A stretch of DNA of 64,000 bases from Mycobacterium vicinigordonae (lineage in GTDB: Bacteria; Actinomycetota; Actinomycetes; Mycobacteriales; Mycobacteriaceae). Position numbers and translations under genes: made by a program. How positions within the stretch are numbered: the stretch's first letter is position 1; every line of letters begins with the position of its first letter. The DNA is taken from assembly GCF_013466425.1 (NCBI RefSeq), contig NZ_CP059165.1, forward strand, positions 3,906,001 to 3,970,000. Direction: 5' to 3'. Shown one piece after another: positions 35,022 through 43,492 of the stretch. The notes beneath the pieces were generated by a model. That model had not been told where the DNA came from. It made no database searches and saw only the letters and a program-made list of their open reading frames with translations.

Positions 35022-36230
35022 GTGTCGCGTAACCCCCTCGAGGAGCTCTCTCTCGAGCAGCTGCGTACCCGGACCAGCATGAAGTGGCGGGCTCATCCGG
35101 CCGACGTGTTGCCGTTATGGGTGGCGGAGATGGACGTCCACCTTGCCCCTACCGTCGCGGAGGCCATCCATCGCGCCGTCGACGCCGGCGACACCGGCTA
35201 TCCGCACGGCAAAGGTTACGCGCAGGCGGTCAGCGAATTCGCAGCGCAGCGTTGGCAATGGGACGGCCTCTCCGTCGGTCGCACCCGCGTGGTACCGGAT
35301 GTGATGCTCGGGGTGGTCGAGATGCTGCGGTTGCTCACCAATCACGGCGATACGGTGATCGTCAATTCGCCTGTCTACGCGCCGTTTTACGCATTTGTTT
35401 CGCATGACGGGCGGCGTGTGATCGAGGCGCCGCTGGGCCCCGATGGCCGAATCGACCTAGGCGCACTGGAAGAAACGTTCGCACAAGCCCGCGGGCAAGC
35501 CGGTCGCACCGGCAAGGTGGCCTACCTATTGTGCAACCCGCACAACCCGACCGGCGCGGTGCACACCAGAGACGAATTGCGCGTAGTCGCCGAACTTGCC
35601 CGCCACCAAGGCATCCGGGTGGTATCTGACGAGATCCACGCCCCATTGGTGCTGGCCGGTGCACGCTTCACGCCTTATCTCAGCGTGCCCGGCGGTGAGG
35701 ATGCACTGGCCTTGACTTCGGCGTCGAAGGCCTGGAATCTGGCCGGGCTCAAGGCGGCTCTGGCGATCGCGGGGCCCGAGGCCGCCGCAGACCTTCGCCG
35801 GATGCCCGAGGAGGTCGGCCACGGCGCCAGCCACCTGGGCCTGATCGCGCACACCGCCGCCTTCCGCACCGGCGGCGACTGGCTCGACGCCCTGCTGCGG
35901 GGTCTCCACGAAAATCGAACGCTGCTCACCGATCTCGTCAGCAACCACCTGCCTGGGGTGCGGTTGCTGAGGCCGCAGGGCACCTATCTGGCTTGGCTGG
36001 ACTGCCGGGAGCTGGGTTTCGACGACCCGTGCACCGAGGGAATCAAGGTGGTCTCCGAGCTGTCGGGGCCGGCCCGGTGGTTCCTCGATCACGCCCAGGT
36101 CGCGCTCAGCTCTGGGCATGTCTTTGGGACCGGCGGAGGGGGCCATGTGCGCGTGAATTTCGCGACATCGCAAGCGATTCTGACCGAGGCGATCACCCGC
36201 ATGGGGCAAGCGCTCAAAACGCTATCCTGA
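35022..36230 (+). CDS. PLP-dependent aminotransferase / cystathionine beta-lyase (MalY/PatB, Rv2294 type)
   Basis: A 402-residue fold-type I PLP enzyme starting at GTG 35022. Family signatures are [49 protein letters not shown] and the Schiff-base lysine in [15 protein letters not shown]. The C-terminal Arg lies in HVRVNFATS. MalY/PatB enzymes cleave cystathionine or cysteine C-S bonds and some have transaminase activity. Gene content matches Rv2294, a few genes from sseB in M. tuberculosis, which suggests a sulfur amino-acid context shared with sseB and cysQ nearby. Cytosolic and complete. Confidence 0.9.
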   Translation: MSRNPLEELSLEQLRTRTSMKWRAHPADVLPLWVAEMDVHLAPTVAEAIHRAVDAGDTGYPHGKGYAQAVSEFAAQRWQWDGLSVGRTRVVPDVMLGVVEMLRLLTNHGDTVIVNSPVYAPFYAFVSHDGRRVIEAPLGPDGRIDLGALEETFAQARGQAGRTGKVAYLLCNPHNPTGAVHTRDELRVVAELARHQGIRVVSDEIHAPLVLAGARFTPYLSVPGGEDALALTSASKAWNLAGLKAALAIAGPEAAADLRRMPEEVGHGASHLGLIAHTAAFRTGGDWLDALLRGLHENRTLLTDLVSNHLPGVRLLRPQGTYLAWLDCRELGFDDPCTEGIKVVSELSGPARWFLDHAQVALSSGHVFGTGGGGHVRVNFATSQAILTEAITRMGQALKTLS

Positions 36231-36294
36231 CGGCTTTACCAAGCCGTCGAGCCGTCTAACTCGCTTCTGCGTCAACGTTTCTCGATGGCGTTGG

Positions 36295-37029
36295 TCAGGC
36301 CTGCTGGGTGACGGCCAGCACGGACTCGGCGAACTCGGGACGACACACCACCAGGTCGGGCAGCTTGGGATCCGGCCGGTTGTAGGCCAGCGCGGACCCG
36401 TCGATGCGAGAGGTGTGCAGGCCTGCGGCGCGAGCCACCGCGACAGGAGCGGCCGAGTCCCATTCGAATTGGCCGCCAGCATGGACGTAGATGTCGGACA
36501 GTCCCTGCATGATCGAGGCTACTTTGGCTCCTGCAGAACCCATTTCGACCAGGGTGCCGTCCAGCGCGTCGCGCACCGCGAGTGCGATCGCCGGAGGGCG
36601 GGTCCGCGACACCACAATCCGCGGTTTGTCCGCGGCGGCGGACGGCGCTTCCACGTTCGGGGTGGACAGGGTAATCCCCTGCGCGGGCAGCGCTACCGCG
36701 CCGGCGACGAGTTCACCGGCCTGCCAGAGCGCGACGTGCACCGCCCAGTCGGTGCGCTCGAGCTCGGAGAACTCGCGGGTGCCGTCCAGCGGGTCGACGA
36801 TCCACACCCGTGCGGAGCGCAGCCGCACCGGGTCGTCGGCGCCCTCTTCGGACAGCACGGCGTCGTCGGGGCGCTCACGGCCCAGAGCTTCCATCAGGAA
36901 ATCGTGGGATCGCTGGTCGCCCGCTGCTTTTCGCTCGCTCCCCGCGGCGTCTGCGAACTCCTCACGGACTTGCAGGAGCAGCTGGCCCGCTTCGGTGGCC
37001 AACTGAGCGGCCAGTGCGTGGTCATCCAT
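36295..37029 (-). CDS. cysQ: CysQ-like 3'(2'),5'-bisphosphate nucleotidase / inositol monophosphatase family
   Basis: A 244-residue IMPase-fold phosphatase. ATG 37029 follows AAGGACG. Metal ligands are the Glu of LSEEGADD, the Asp residues of VWIVDPLDGTREF and the Asp of EWDSAAPVAVARAAGL. The family removes the 3'-phosphate of PAP/PAPS and so controls sulfate assimilation; some also act on inositol or fructose bisphosphates. It shares REFSxxxRxDWAVHxALW and HAGGQxEWDSAAP with M. tuberculosis CysQ (Rv2131c) as I recall it, but is shorter and probably a paralogue. The convergent neighbour is the MalY-type enzyme. Confidence 0.86.
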   Translation of the reverse strand: MDDHALAAQLATEAGQLLLQVREEFADAAGSERKAAGDQRSHDFLMEALGRERPDDAVLSEEGADDPVRLRSARVWIVDPLDGTREFSELERTDWAVHVALWQAGELVAGAVALPAQGITLSTPNVEAPSAAADKPRIVVSRTRPPAIALAVRDALDGTLVEMGSAGAKVASIMQGLSDIYVHAGGQFEWDSAAPVAVARAAGLHTSRIDGSALAYNRPDPKLPDLVVCRPEFAESVLAVTQQA

Positions 37030-37058
37030 TGAGCGTCCTTAATACACGGTAATCTTGG

Positions 37059-37077
37059 TAAGGTTAGCCGACTTTAT
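37059..37077. promoter_or_regulatory. Half-conserved iron-box-like sequence upstream of cysQ-like gene
   Basis: TAAGGTTAGCCGACTTTAT matches the DtxR/IdeR consensus TTAGGTTAGCCTAACCTAA at about 13 of 19 positions. The left half is nearly perfect and the right half poor. It lies about 30 nt upstream of the cysQ-like start codon. The whole 170-nt gap (37030-37199) otherwise shows nothing distinctive. A true IdeR site would normally be more symmetrical. Confidence 0.25.
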
Positions 37078-37199
37078 CTGACTATGTTGGCCTCCCCGTG
37101 ACCGCCCCGCGACGTCGCTGGCGTGCCCGGGCACAACGGTGCGAATGTCGCCGGCGATTCGCCGTGACTACGCACCCGCCGCCCGCAGTCCGACGGATC

Positions 37200-38372
37200 T
37201 CAGAGCCCGAACTGGTCGTCGATGATGCCCAGCCAGATCTGAGCGCAGTCCATCGCAACCTTTTCGCTGATAAACGCGTGCTGCGTACCGGTATAGATGT
37301 CGCGGAACGAGCGTTCGAGCCGGCTGCCCTCGCGGATCGAGCTGGTCCCGGCCGCTAAGTGCGCCCACTGTGCGCACTCACGAGAAACGTCCGTGGCGTA
37401 GACCGCGGCCGCACGCATATCCGCCCGCAGCGTCGGGCTCAGATCCGAACCTTCGGCCACGGCAGCTTCCGCAGCCCCGAACGCGTCCAATATCAGCAGC
37501 CGCGCCGCCCGCCACGCCGAAACGTGTTGTGCCAACCCCTTTTGGAAGGTGGGACGACTGGCCAACGACGCCATGTCGCTCATCCGGAACTTCGTCGCGG
37601 CCAGTTCGGCGACGTCGTCAAGCATGCTCTTGGCGACCCCCAGCGCCCACGACGCATGCCCCGCCGCGGTGACCGGCATCAGTCCCATCCGGGCGGCCGG
37701 TGAGGTGCCGCGGAACGGCACTCGGTCGAAGAGCCCGAACGTCCGGCGCGCGGGCACGAAAACGTCCGCGGCGCTGTAGTCGTAGGATCCCGTCCCCTTT
37801 AGACCCTGCACGTGCCAGCCGTCGTTGAACTGAATCTCTTCCCGCGGCACCACGGCCACCCGCATGTCGGGAATGCCTTCGCTGATCCAGCGCATCTCAC
37901 CGTTGTCCATCGGGAAGAACCCGGCCGCGACGTACTGCGAGTGGCCGGTGCCTGATCCGAAGCTCCACGATCCGCTGAGCTGATATCCGCCGTCCACGAC
38001 GGTCCCCTGCCCGTTGGGAAAGAACTGGCCACCCATGGTGACGTGGTTGTCGTGGGCAGTGAACACTTCGGCGAAACCGTCGTCGGGCAGATAGGTGGCC
38101 GCGGCGAACCGCGACGGCAGGTTGGCGATCCCGATCCAGCCGAAAGAGCCGTCCTGCCAAGCCATCTCGATCCAAGTATCGATCATCTCGGCCAGCGACG
38201 GCTCGATACCGCCGGCCTCGACGGGGCTCAGCGCCGTCATCAACCCGCTGGCCCACATCTCGTCGACAATTGCGTCGGTCAGGGTGCGGGCCGCCTCGCA
38301 TCTGGCGGCCTCGGCGCGTACCAGCTCACGCATTCCATGGGCCTGGCCAAGCATGCTGATCGTTGCAGTCAT
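37200..38372 (-). CDS. Acyl-CoA dehydrogenase-fold flavin monooxygenase-like protein
   Basis: A 390-residue acyl-CoA dehydrogenase superfamily protein. It has the N-terminal helical domain (RTLTDAIVDEMWASGLMTALSPVEAGG), a beta domain (GTGHSQYVAAGFFP, WHVQGLKGTGSYDYSAADVFVP) and a C-terminal helical bundle. It lacks an obvious catalytic Glu in the usual place. The GGxEPS and GTGSYDYS features fit the two-component flavin-dependent monooxygenase branch (HsaA, indole or 4-hydroxyphenylacetate hydroxylase-like) rather than true beta-oxidation enzymes. It lies 10 nt after the stop region of an SDR gene on the same strand, so it is likely the downstream member of an SRPBCC-SDR-monooxygenase operon. 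Confidence 0.82.
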   Translation of the reverse strand: MTATISMLGQAHGMRELVRAEAARCEAARTLTDAIVDEMWASGLMTALSPVEAGGIEPSLAEMIDTWIEMAWQDGSFGWIGIANLPSRFAAATYLPDDGFAEVFTAHDNHVTMGGQFFPNGQGTVVDGGYQLSGSWSFGSGTGHSQYVAAGFFPMDNGEMRWISEGIPDMRVAVVPREEIQFNDGWHVQGLKGTGSYDYSAADVFVPARRTFGLFDRVPFRGTSPAARMGLMPVTAAGHASWALGVAKSMLDDVAELAATKFRMSDMASLASRPTFQKGLAQHVSAWRAARLLILDAFGAAEAAVAEGSDLSPTLRADMRAAAVYATDVSRECAQWAHLAAGTSSIREGSRLERSFRDIYTGTQHAFISEKVAMDCAQIWLGIIDDQFGL

Positions 38373-38382
38373 CGCTATTTCC

Positions 38383-39168
38383 TCACTCTGGGAAGCCGAA
38401 CATCTGCACTACGCCGTGGTCGCGACCGGCGGTGTACCCGCCGTCGACCGCGATCGCCTGACCCGTCACGAATGACGCTTCCAGCGACACCAGGAACGCG
38501 GCCATGGCCGCGACCTCGCCGGGCCTACCCAAGCGCTGCAGCGCATGCTCCTCAGTGATCGACTCGCGCGGCCCCTCCATTCCCGGCATGCCGAATACAC
38601 TTTCAGCCAGCGGTGTTTCAATGAAGCCCGGACAGATCGCGTTCGCACGGATGCCACTGGGCCCGTAGTCGAGCGCAATGTTCTTGGTCAGCAGGACCAC
38701 ACCGGCCTTGGCAGCGTTGTACGAGCTGCCTCCTGCCGTTCCTTCGAGCCCCTCGACGCTGGCCAGTGTCACGATCGACCCGCGTTCGCCGTCGACGCGG
38801 GGTTGGTCGATCATCCGCGCCAGCGCCGCCTTGGCCACCAGGAACGTTCCGGTGAGGTTGACGCCGATCACCCGGTCCCATTCGGACCGGGGAAGCAAAT
38901 GCACGGGCCCGCCGCCGGCCACGCCGGCGGAATGCACGACACCATCCAGCCGGTCGGGCACCGCAGCGAACACTGCGTCGACAGCGGTTTCGTCGCTGAT
39001 GTCAGCGGTCACGAAGTGGAACGCGGGACCAAGGTCGGGCGGCGAGGCGAGGTCGGCACCGATCACGGTTCCACCCTCGTCCAGCAGACGCTGCGCGGTG
39101 GCCAGGCCAATGCCAGAGGCAGCGCCGGTCACCACGAAGCAGCGCGAGCGTGCCCGGTCAGAATGCAT
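38383..39168 (-). CDS. Short-chain dehydrogenase/reductase (SDR)
   Basis: A 261-residue classical SDR from ATG 39168; the open frame extends upstream only through the SRPBCC gene. Cofactor motif VTGAASGIGLATAQRLLDEGG, NNAG-equivalent VHSAGVAGG, catalytic Ser (VTLASVEGL) and Tyr-x3-Lys (SSYNAAKAG). Residue Asp in VIGADLASP suggests NAD(H) preference. The C-terminus EASFVTGQAIAVDGGYTAG is typical of 3-oxoacyl-ACP reductase-like SDRs. It lies 2 nt after the SRPBCC gene and 10 nt before the monooxygenase-like gene. Substrate unknown. Confidence 0.9.
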   Translation of the reverse strand: MHSDRARSRCFVVTGAASGIGLATAQRLLDEGGTVIGADLASPPDLGPAFHFVTADISDETAVDAVFAAVPDRLDGVVHSAGVAGGGPVHLLPRSEWDRVIGVNLTGTFLVAKAALARMIDQPRVDGERGSIVTLASVEGLEGTAGGSSYNAAKAGVVLLTKNIALDYGPSGIRANAICPGFIETPLAESVFGMPGMEGPRESITEEHALQRLGRPGEVAAMAAFLVSLEASFVTGQAIAVDGGYTAGRDHGVVQMFGFPE

Positions 39169-39170
39169 GC

Positions 39171-39605
39171 TCAGTTTTCCAGCGCTTCGGCGCAGGAGTT
39201 CAGGATCGCGACGAAGCTGGACCTCAACAGCGGCCGACTGATTTTCTCCATCAGCTTGCCGCCGGCGTACCACGGATGGGTGTAGTTCGTCACCCAGTCG
39301 ACGTGGGTGCCCGTCCCGGACGGGGTGAAGGTCAGGGTGCCGCCGTCGTGCGTGAGCGCGGGAAATGATCGCAGGATCAGGTAGGAGTAGCTATTCGGTG
39401 GGTCATAGGCGGTAATCTCCTCCCGAAACCAGGTGCCGGCGCCCAGCACCTCCCGCAGGGCGCCCGCGCCGGTGCCCGGAGATTCCTTGGCCCATCCGGC
39501 CTTGATGGCCAACGGAGCCGTCGCCAGGTTCGCGGGGTCGGCCAGCCAGTCGAAGACCTGGTCCACGGGCGCGGCAATAGTTCGTTCCAAGTGAATCTCG
39601 ACCAT
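39171..39605 (-). CDS. SRPBCC (START/polyketide cyclase-like) family protein
   Basis: A 144-residue SRPBCC-fold protein from ATG 39605 with CAGGAGAT as ribosome site. The opening VEIHLERTIAAPVDQVFDWLADPANL and the central strand-rich part ending LMEKISRPLLRSSFVAILNSCAEALE define the family. These proteins bind hydrophobic ligands or act as cyclases and chaperones for lipid-like substrates. It is the first gene of an apparent three-gene operon with the SDR and the flavin monooxygenase-like gene. The 245-nt gap upstream (39606-39850), shared with the DoxX-like gene, shows no clear motif. Confidence 0.85.
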   Translation of the reverse strand: MVEIHLERTIAAPVDQVFDWLADPANLATAPLAIKAGWAKESPGTGAGALREVLGAGTWFREEITAYDPPNSYSYLILRSFPALTHDGGTLTFTPSGTGTHVDWVTNYTHPWYAGGKLMEKISRPLLRSSFVAILNSCAEALEN

Positions 39606-39850
39606 GAGATCTCCTGCCTAGCGGGAGGCGCGTACCAGCTCATGCTAAACGCCACGACCTTCAGAGCATCTCGGGTGCGGGTCTCTCGCGACGACTGGCC
39701 TGGCGGGTTGGGCGGTGGATCCTCAATCTGTTTCCAGTGAACTGCTTTTCGACCGCTTCGCCGCATGCCGGACTGCGCGCGCGCCTTCTCGAACAACTAG
39801 TCGACGGTCGGCCTGCCGCCGACGATAGCCGGGCAGGTAACAATGGGACG

Positions 39851-40243
39851 ATGACTTCCACCGAGATAGCTCAGCGTGACTCCACCGAAAAGATCGCGAC
39901 CCGGATGGGGGCGGGACTAGTTGGCATGGGTGTCCTACACTTCGCGGCGCCCAAACCATTCGACGAGATCATCCCCGTCGAGCTGCCTGGTCCCGCCCGG
40001 TTCTACACCCACGCCTCGGGGGTCGCGGAGGTCGGAGTCGGTGCGTTGCTCCTCACGCCTGGCACCCGCAAGCTCGGTGCCCTGGCCGCGGTCGCGCTGT
40101 TTCTCGGGGTATTCCCCGGCAATCTCAACATGGTTCGGCTGTGGTGGGACAAGCCGTGGTACCTGCGCGCCTTCGCGATCGCTCGGCTACCGCTGCAGGT
40201 TCCCATGATCACCACCGCACTAAAGGTCTACCGCAACAGCTAG
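39851..40243 (+). CDS. DoxX-like small membrane protein
   Basis: A 130-residue protein from ATG 39851 (the frame is open further upstream but without a better start). Three to four hydrophobic helices are visible: ATRMGAGLVGMGVLHFAAP, GVAEVGVGALLLTPGTRKLGALAAVALFLGVFP and AFAIARLPLQVPMITTAL. The motif NMVRLWWDKPWYLRAFAIARLPLQ is typical of DoxX-like membrane proteins of actinobacteria, some of which associate with redox or detoxification complexes. No partner genes are obvious. Its stop overlaps that of the convergent VOC gene by 4 nt. Confidence 0.78.
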   Translation: MTSTEIAQRDSTEKIATRMGAGLVGMGVLHFAAPKPFDEIIPVELPGPARFYTHASGVAEVGVGALLLTPGTRKLGALAAVALFLGVFPGNLNMVRLWWDKPWYLRAFAIARLPLQVPMITTALKVYRNS

Positions 40244-40611
40244 CCACCCAGTGGCGACCCGATGCGGTGCAGCGTCCCGTCCGGGTCGACGTAAGCGAAC
40301 TCCCGCAGCCCGTAGGGAGTGTCGCGCGGCCCATGCAGGCGGCCACCGAGGTTATCCAGCGCCTTCCATTCGCCATACAGAGCGTCGGCGTCGCTGACGT
40401 AGATATAGACGCTGGAAGCGGTGCTCAACGGATCATGCTCGGCCCATTCGGTCAGGTGCATGGACACCGATCCACGGTCGACGTATCCGTAGCGGTCGGG
40501 GCCGTCGTAGGCGCGAGCATGGAACCCGAGCCGGCGGTATCGGTCCAACGCGGCGTCGAGGTCGAGGACGGGCACGATCGGTGCCACTGAGGTGAAGTCG
40601 ATTGCAGACAC
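40240..40611 (-). CDS. VOC family protein (bleomycin-resistance-like)
   Basis: A 123-residue VOC-fold protein. It opens APIVPVLDLDAALDRYRRLGF and contains GSVSMHLTEWAEHDP, SVYIYVSDADALYGEWKAL and the closing EFAYVDPDGTLHRIGSPL. This is the layout of the bleomycin resistance protein group, which act as ligand-binding dimers. Catalytic metal ligands are less clear than in the VOC gene at 4622. It stands alone between convergent and divergent neighbours. Drug binding is only a family-level possibility. Confidence 0.83.
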   Translation of the reverse strand: MSAIDFTSVAPIVPVLDLDAALDRYRRLGFHARAYDGPDRYGYVDRGSVSMHLTEWAEHDPLSTASSVYIYVSDADALYGEWKALDNLGGRLHGPRDTPYGLREFAYVDPDGTLHRIGSPLGG

Positions 40612-40812
40612 ATTCGCAGTCTGTCACCGCTGCTAAGTGGACCCCGATCCGCCGGGGTGGCTCCGCCGGGAAATGCCGAGCCGGGGGTCCCAGCCACTTG
40701 CAGCCGGGTTGCGAATATCCGGACTGGGATTGACAGCCCGGTTACATTCGCAGGCAAAAGAATTCGCGGGCGAGAGGCCGACCGGCAACAGATTCGGGTA
40801 AACCTGTTAGAT

Positions 40813-41415
40813 ATGCACGACCACCCGTCCCAACGACGTCGCCTGCCCATGTCTCCCCGCATCCTTGCGGTGCTGGCTGCGCTACTGATCGGTGCCGTTG
40901 TCTTCACCGTGGTGCAACTGACCCGGTCGGCACCCGACAAGCCCGCGCCGCCCACCTCGACAACACCCCCAGCGCCGCCCTACCTTGCCATCCCCGGCTG
41001 CTATAACCACACCGTCCCGCCCGCCGGACGTCCCGACAAGCTCAACGTGGTGGGCTGCGCGAGCGTCGCCGTCGCGTTGCAAAACATGTCCTGGCGAAAC
41101 TGGGGTCCAAAGGAGGCCGACGGGACCGGTACCGCGGTCTTCAAGATCTGCGATCCGAATTGCGCTGCGGGCTACCAGGTCACCAACCGGGTAGTGGTGC
41201 ACGCCTGGAATCCGCAACCGGCCCGGCCTGACGCCACCTGCCCGGACGGGTTACAGATTTTCGCCGACATGATCCTGGCGTTCCCCGAACAGGTTCCGCC
41301 GCCCACCGCCCAGAAGATGAACACCCAGTACCAGGGCATGCCGGCGGTGCACCTGGCCAACTACTCCGGCGACGCCCCCGACCGGCAGTTCATCGGCTAC
41401 ACCTTCTGCAACTGA
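40813..41415 (+). CDS. Membrane-anchored hypothetical protein with extracytoplasmic Cys-rich domain
   Basis: A 200-residue protein from ATG 40813 (ATG 40849 possible; no strong ribosome site for either). Residues 14-36 form one hydrophobic segment after QRRR, followed by a Pro/Thr linker (APDKPAPPTSTTPPAPP). The rest is an extracytoplasmic domain with about six Cys (IPGCYNH, VVGCAS, ICDPNCAAG, ATCPDG, YTFCN) that could form three disulfides. I do not recognise the family; it resembles small secreted mycobacterial proteins. The 200-nt gap before it (40612-40812) shows nothing notable. Confidence 0.7.
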   Translation: MHDHPSQRRRLPMSPRILAVLAALLIGAVVFTVVQLTRSAPDKPAPPTSTTPPAPPYLAIPGCYNHTVPPAGRPDKLNVVGCASVAVALQNMSWRNWGPKEADGTGTAVFKICDPNCAAGYQVTNRVVVHAWNPQPARPDATCPDGLQIFADMILAFPEQVPPPTAQKMNTQYQGMPAVHLANYSGDAPDRQFIGYTFCN

Positions 41416-41422
41416 CCGTCGC

Positions 41423-41466
41423 TCCAAGAATCCTCCAAGAATCCGTCAAGAATCCGTCAAGGATTT
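41423..41466. repeat. Four tandem 11-bp direct repeats upstream of the cupin/CHAT/methyltransferase gene
   Basis: The units are TCCAAGAATCC (41423), TCCAAGAATCC (41434), GTCAAGAATCC (41445) and GTCAAGGATTT (41456). The core CAAGAAT recurs every 11 bp, so each copy falls on the same DNA face. Direct heptamer repeats with 11-bp spacing are the usual binding pattern of OmpR/PhoB-type response regulators. The array ends 91 nt before the ATG at 41558, a good place for an activator site. Confidence 0.7.
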
Positions 41467-41557
41467 GTAGAGGCCCCGGCGCGAGCGTTGCCAGCACAAC
41501 AAACCGGCAACGAAACCATCACGGCGGCCACCCTGCGCCGCCCAAGGGGATCTCAAC

Positions 41558-43492
41558 ATGACCCACATCGCGCACCACCCGCAAACGAGCACGCATGAGC
41601 AACTGAACCAGGTGTCGGCACTGCTCGACGCGCTGGCCGCGGTCGCCGCGCGCCGCGAAACTCCTGGGCCCAGCTTGCTGGCGCGCACGGCAGCGGCGCG
41701 GCCGCTGCTGGCGGCTCTGGCGAAAGAGCCCAACGACGGAGAACCATACTCGCGGTCGATTCTGCGCGTCGACGGCGAGGTCGAGATCATGCTGGCCCGT
41801 TGGCGCCCGGGACACGGCTGCGCTCCGCACGACCACGGGGGCTCGGGGGGCTTCGTAGTGCCATTGGCGGGACGATTCCATGAACGCCGATTCGGCTGGC
41901 GGGCAACGAAACTCGCGGTGACCGAGCAGATCGTCCGCGACGAGGGCATCCCGATCCCGATTTCGCCTAACGACATCCACGACATGACCGCCGAAGCGGA
42001 CGGCCTCACCTTGCACCTGTACAGCCCACCGGCGGGCGGGATGCGGGTGTTCGACCTGGACCGCTCGGAGGCGCTCGAGCTCGTCGGCGACTACGGTGCC
42101 TGGATCCCGCAGGGCAGGCACTCGCGGGTGCCCTTCGCCGACGTCGCACCCAGAAGCCAGGGAAAACCGGTGATTTGGGTTGGCCACACCACCAACTACC
42201 GGGGAGGATCGGCCGAGTTCGCGGTGGCCGCCGCGACCATGGGCCGCGAGCTGGCCGCTGCGCACCCAGACGCCGAGGTGATTGTCTCCGGGCTGCACCA
42301 CAAGGCTGACTTCGAATCCGAGCTGGCCTGGCTGAGTGTGGCCGGACGAGCTATCAGCGAACTGCACCTGATCAGTCATTCGGGCATGTACGGCCCGATG
42401 TTCGGTTCCACCGAATGGCCCGAACAATTCTCGCCGCACGAGTGGCGGGCCATGACGATTCCGTTCGCCCCCAACGCACGGGCGTACTTCCACGCATGCC
42501 GGACGGCGCGGTGGTTCGCACCCTTCTTCGCCGACGTGTTCGGCGTAGCGACGTTCGGCAACCACAACTACACGACCGTGTCCGCTCGCAAGGACCGGTT
42601 TGCGTGGGCGGGCCGTCAGCCGGCGGCTCGCCCCAAGCTTTATCTCATTGCGGCACCGGGCAAGAAGTCGCACGGATGGGCCGGCAGCGCGCGCAAGTAC
42701 CTGGGTGCCGCCGCCGAACCGATGACGGAAAGCCGACCCGCCGCACGGCAACCCGAGCGCTCCTACGATCGGGTCGCCGACCTGTACGACCGCGCCTACG
42801 CGGACATCCGCGTACGCGAGGACGAGTGGCGGTGGGTGGCCAACCGACTGGCCGCCACACACGCCGACCTTGGCCGCCGGGTGAGAGTGCTGGAAATCGG
42901 TTGCGGTAATGGCGCTTTACTACGTGCCCTGGACGACAACGGCGACATCGACTTCGCCGTCGGCGTGGATAGTTCGGCCGCCATGCTGGCTCGGGCACGC
43001 GAACGCAGCCACGGCCGGACGCGGTTGCGCTTCGGCCAGGTCAGCGGACCCAAGTTGGACGTACCCGACAATCACGTCGACGTGGTGATCTCGTTTTTGT
43101 CTTTCCGCTACCTGGATTGGGATCCGGTGATGGCCGAGATACGTCGGGTGCTGAGCCCGGGCGGACGCTTGTGGGTGGTCGACATGGTCGAACAACCGGT
43201 GCGGCCACGAGAGTTGCCACTGCTGGTCCATTCGGCGCGGGCACACCTACGCACCCGGCGCCGCAGGCCGCAATTCGCCGCCGACCTGAACGCCCTGACA
43301 ACACATCCGGAATGGCAAAATATGTTGCGGCACAACCCGATCCGAGCCGAACACGAATACCGCTGGTATTTCGGCAGCCGCTTCCCCGGCACCCGGTTGC
43401 AGACGCTGACCACGACGTTGCAGGCGCGGGTACTGGCCTTTGACTCCGGGCCCCTGGACAAGGGCCGGACCGCCCCGCTGTCCTACCCGTGA
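41558..43492 (+). CDS. Three-domain protein: CDO-like cupin, CHAT/caspase-like domain, SAM methyltransferase
   Basis: A 644-residue protein. Residues about 1-165 are a cysteine-dioxygenase-type cupin, with His91/His93 (PHDHGGSGGFVVPLAGRF) and His141 as likely iron ligands. Residues about 200-385 are an unassigned domain with LHLISHSGMYGPMFG (His274) and YFHACRTARWFAPFF (Cys314), the spacing and context of a caspase/CHAT-like His-Cys dyad. Residues about 400-644 are a class I methyltransferase (motif I VLEIGCGNG 444-452, then PDNHVDVVISF and LSPGGRLWVVD). GTG of the racemase-like gene overlaps its stop. I know of no named protein with this architecture; the combined function is unknown. Confidence 0.82.
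   Translation: MTHIAHHPQTSTHEQLNQVSALLDALAAVAARRETPGPSLLARTAAARPLLAALAKEPNDGEPYSRSILRVDGEVEIMLARWRPGHGCAPHDHGGSGGFVVPLAGRFHERRFGWRATKLAVTEQIVRDEGIPIPISPNDIHDMTAEADGLTLHLYSPPAGGMRVFDLDRSEALELVGDYGAWIPQGRHSRVPFADVAPRSQGKPVIWVGHTTNYRGGSAEFAVAAATMGRELAAAHPDAEVIVSGLHHKADFESELAWLSVAGRAISELHLISHSGMYGPMFGSTEWPEQFSPHEWRAMTIPFAPNARAYFHACRTARWFAPFFADVFGVATFGNHNYTTVSARKDRFAWAGRQPAARPKLYLIAAPGKKSHGWAGSARKYLGAAAEPMTESRPAARQPERSYDRVADLYDRAYADIRVREDEWRWVANRLAATHADLGRRVRVLEIGCGNGALLRALDDNGDIDFAVGVDSSAAMLARARERSHGRTRLRFGQVSGPKLDVPDNHVDVVISFLSFRYLDWDPVMAEIRRVLSPGGRLWVVDMVEQPVRPRELPLLVHSARAHLRTRRRRPQFAADLNALTTHPEWQNMLRHNPIRAEHEYRWYFGSRFPGTRLQTLTTTLQARVLAFDSGPLDKGRTAPLSYP

Noticed and set aside
37098..37358. 86-codon frame in the gap after cysQ, running into the acyl-CoA-dehydrogenase-like gene
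   Set aside because: Most of it is antisense to a real gene, the start lacks a ribosome site, and the product is Arg-rich without any motif.
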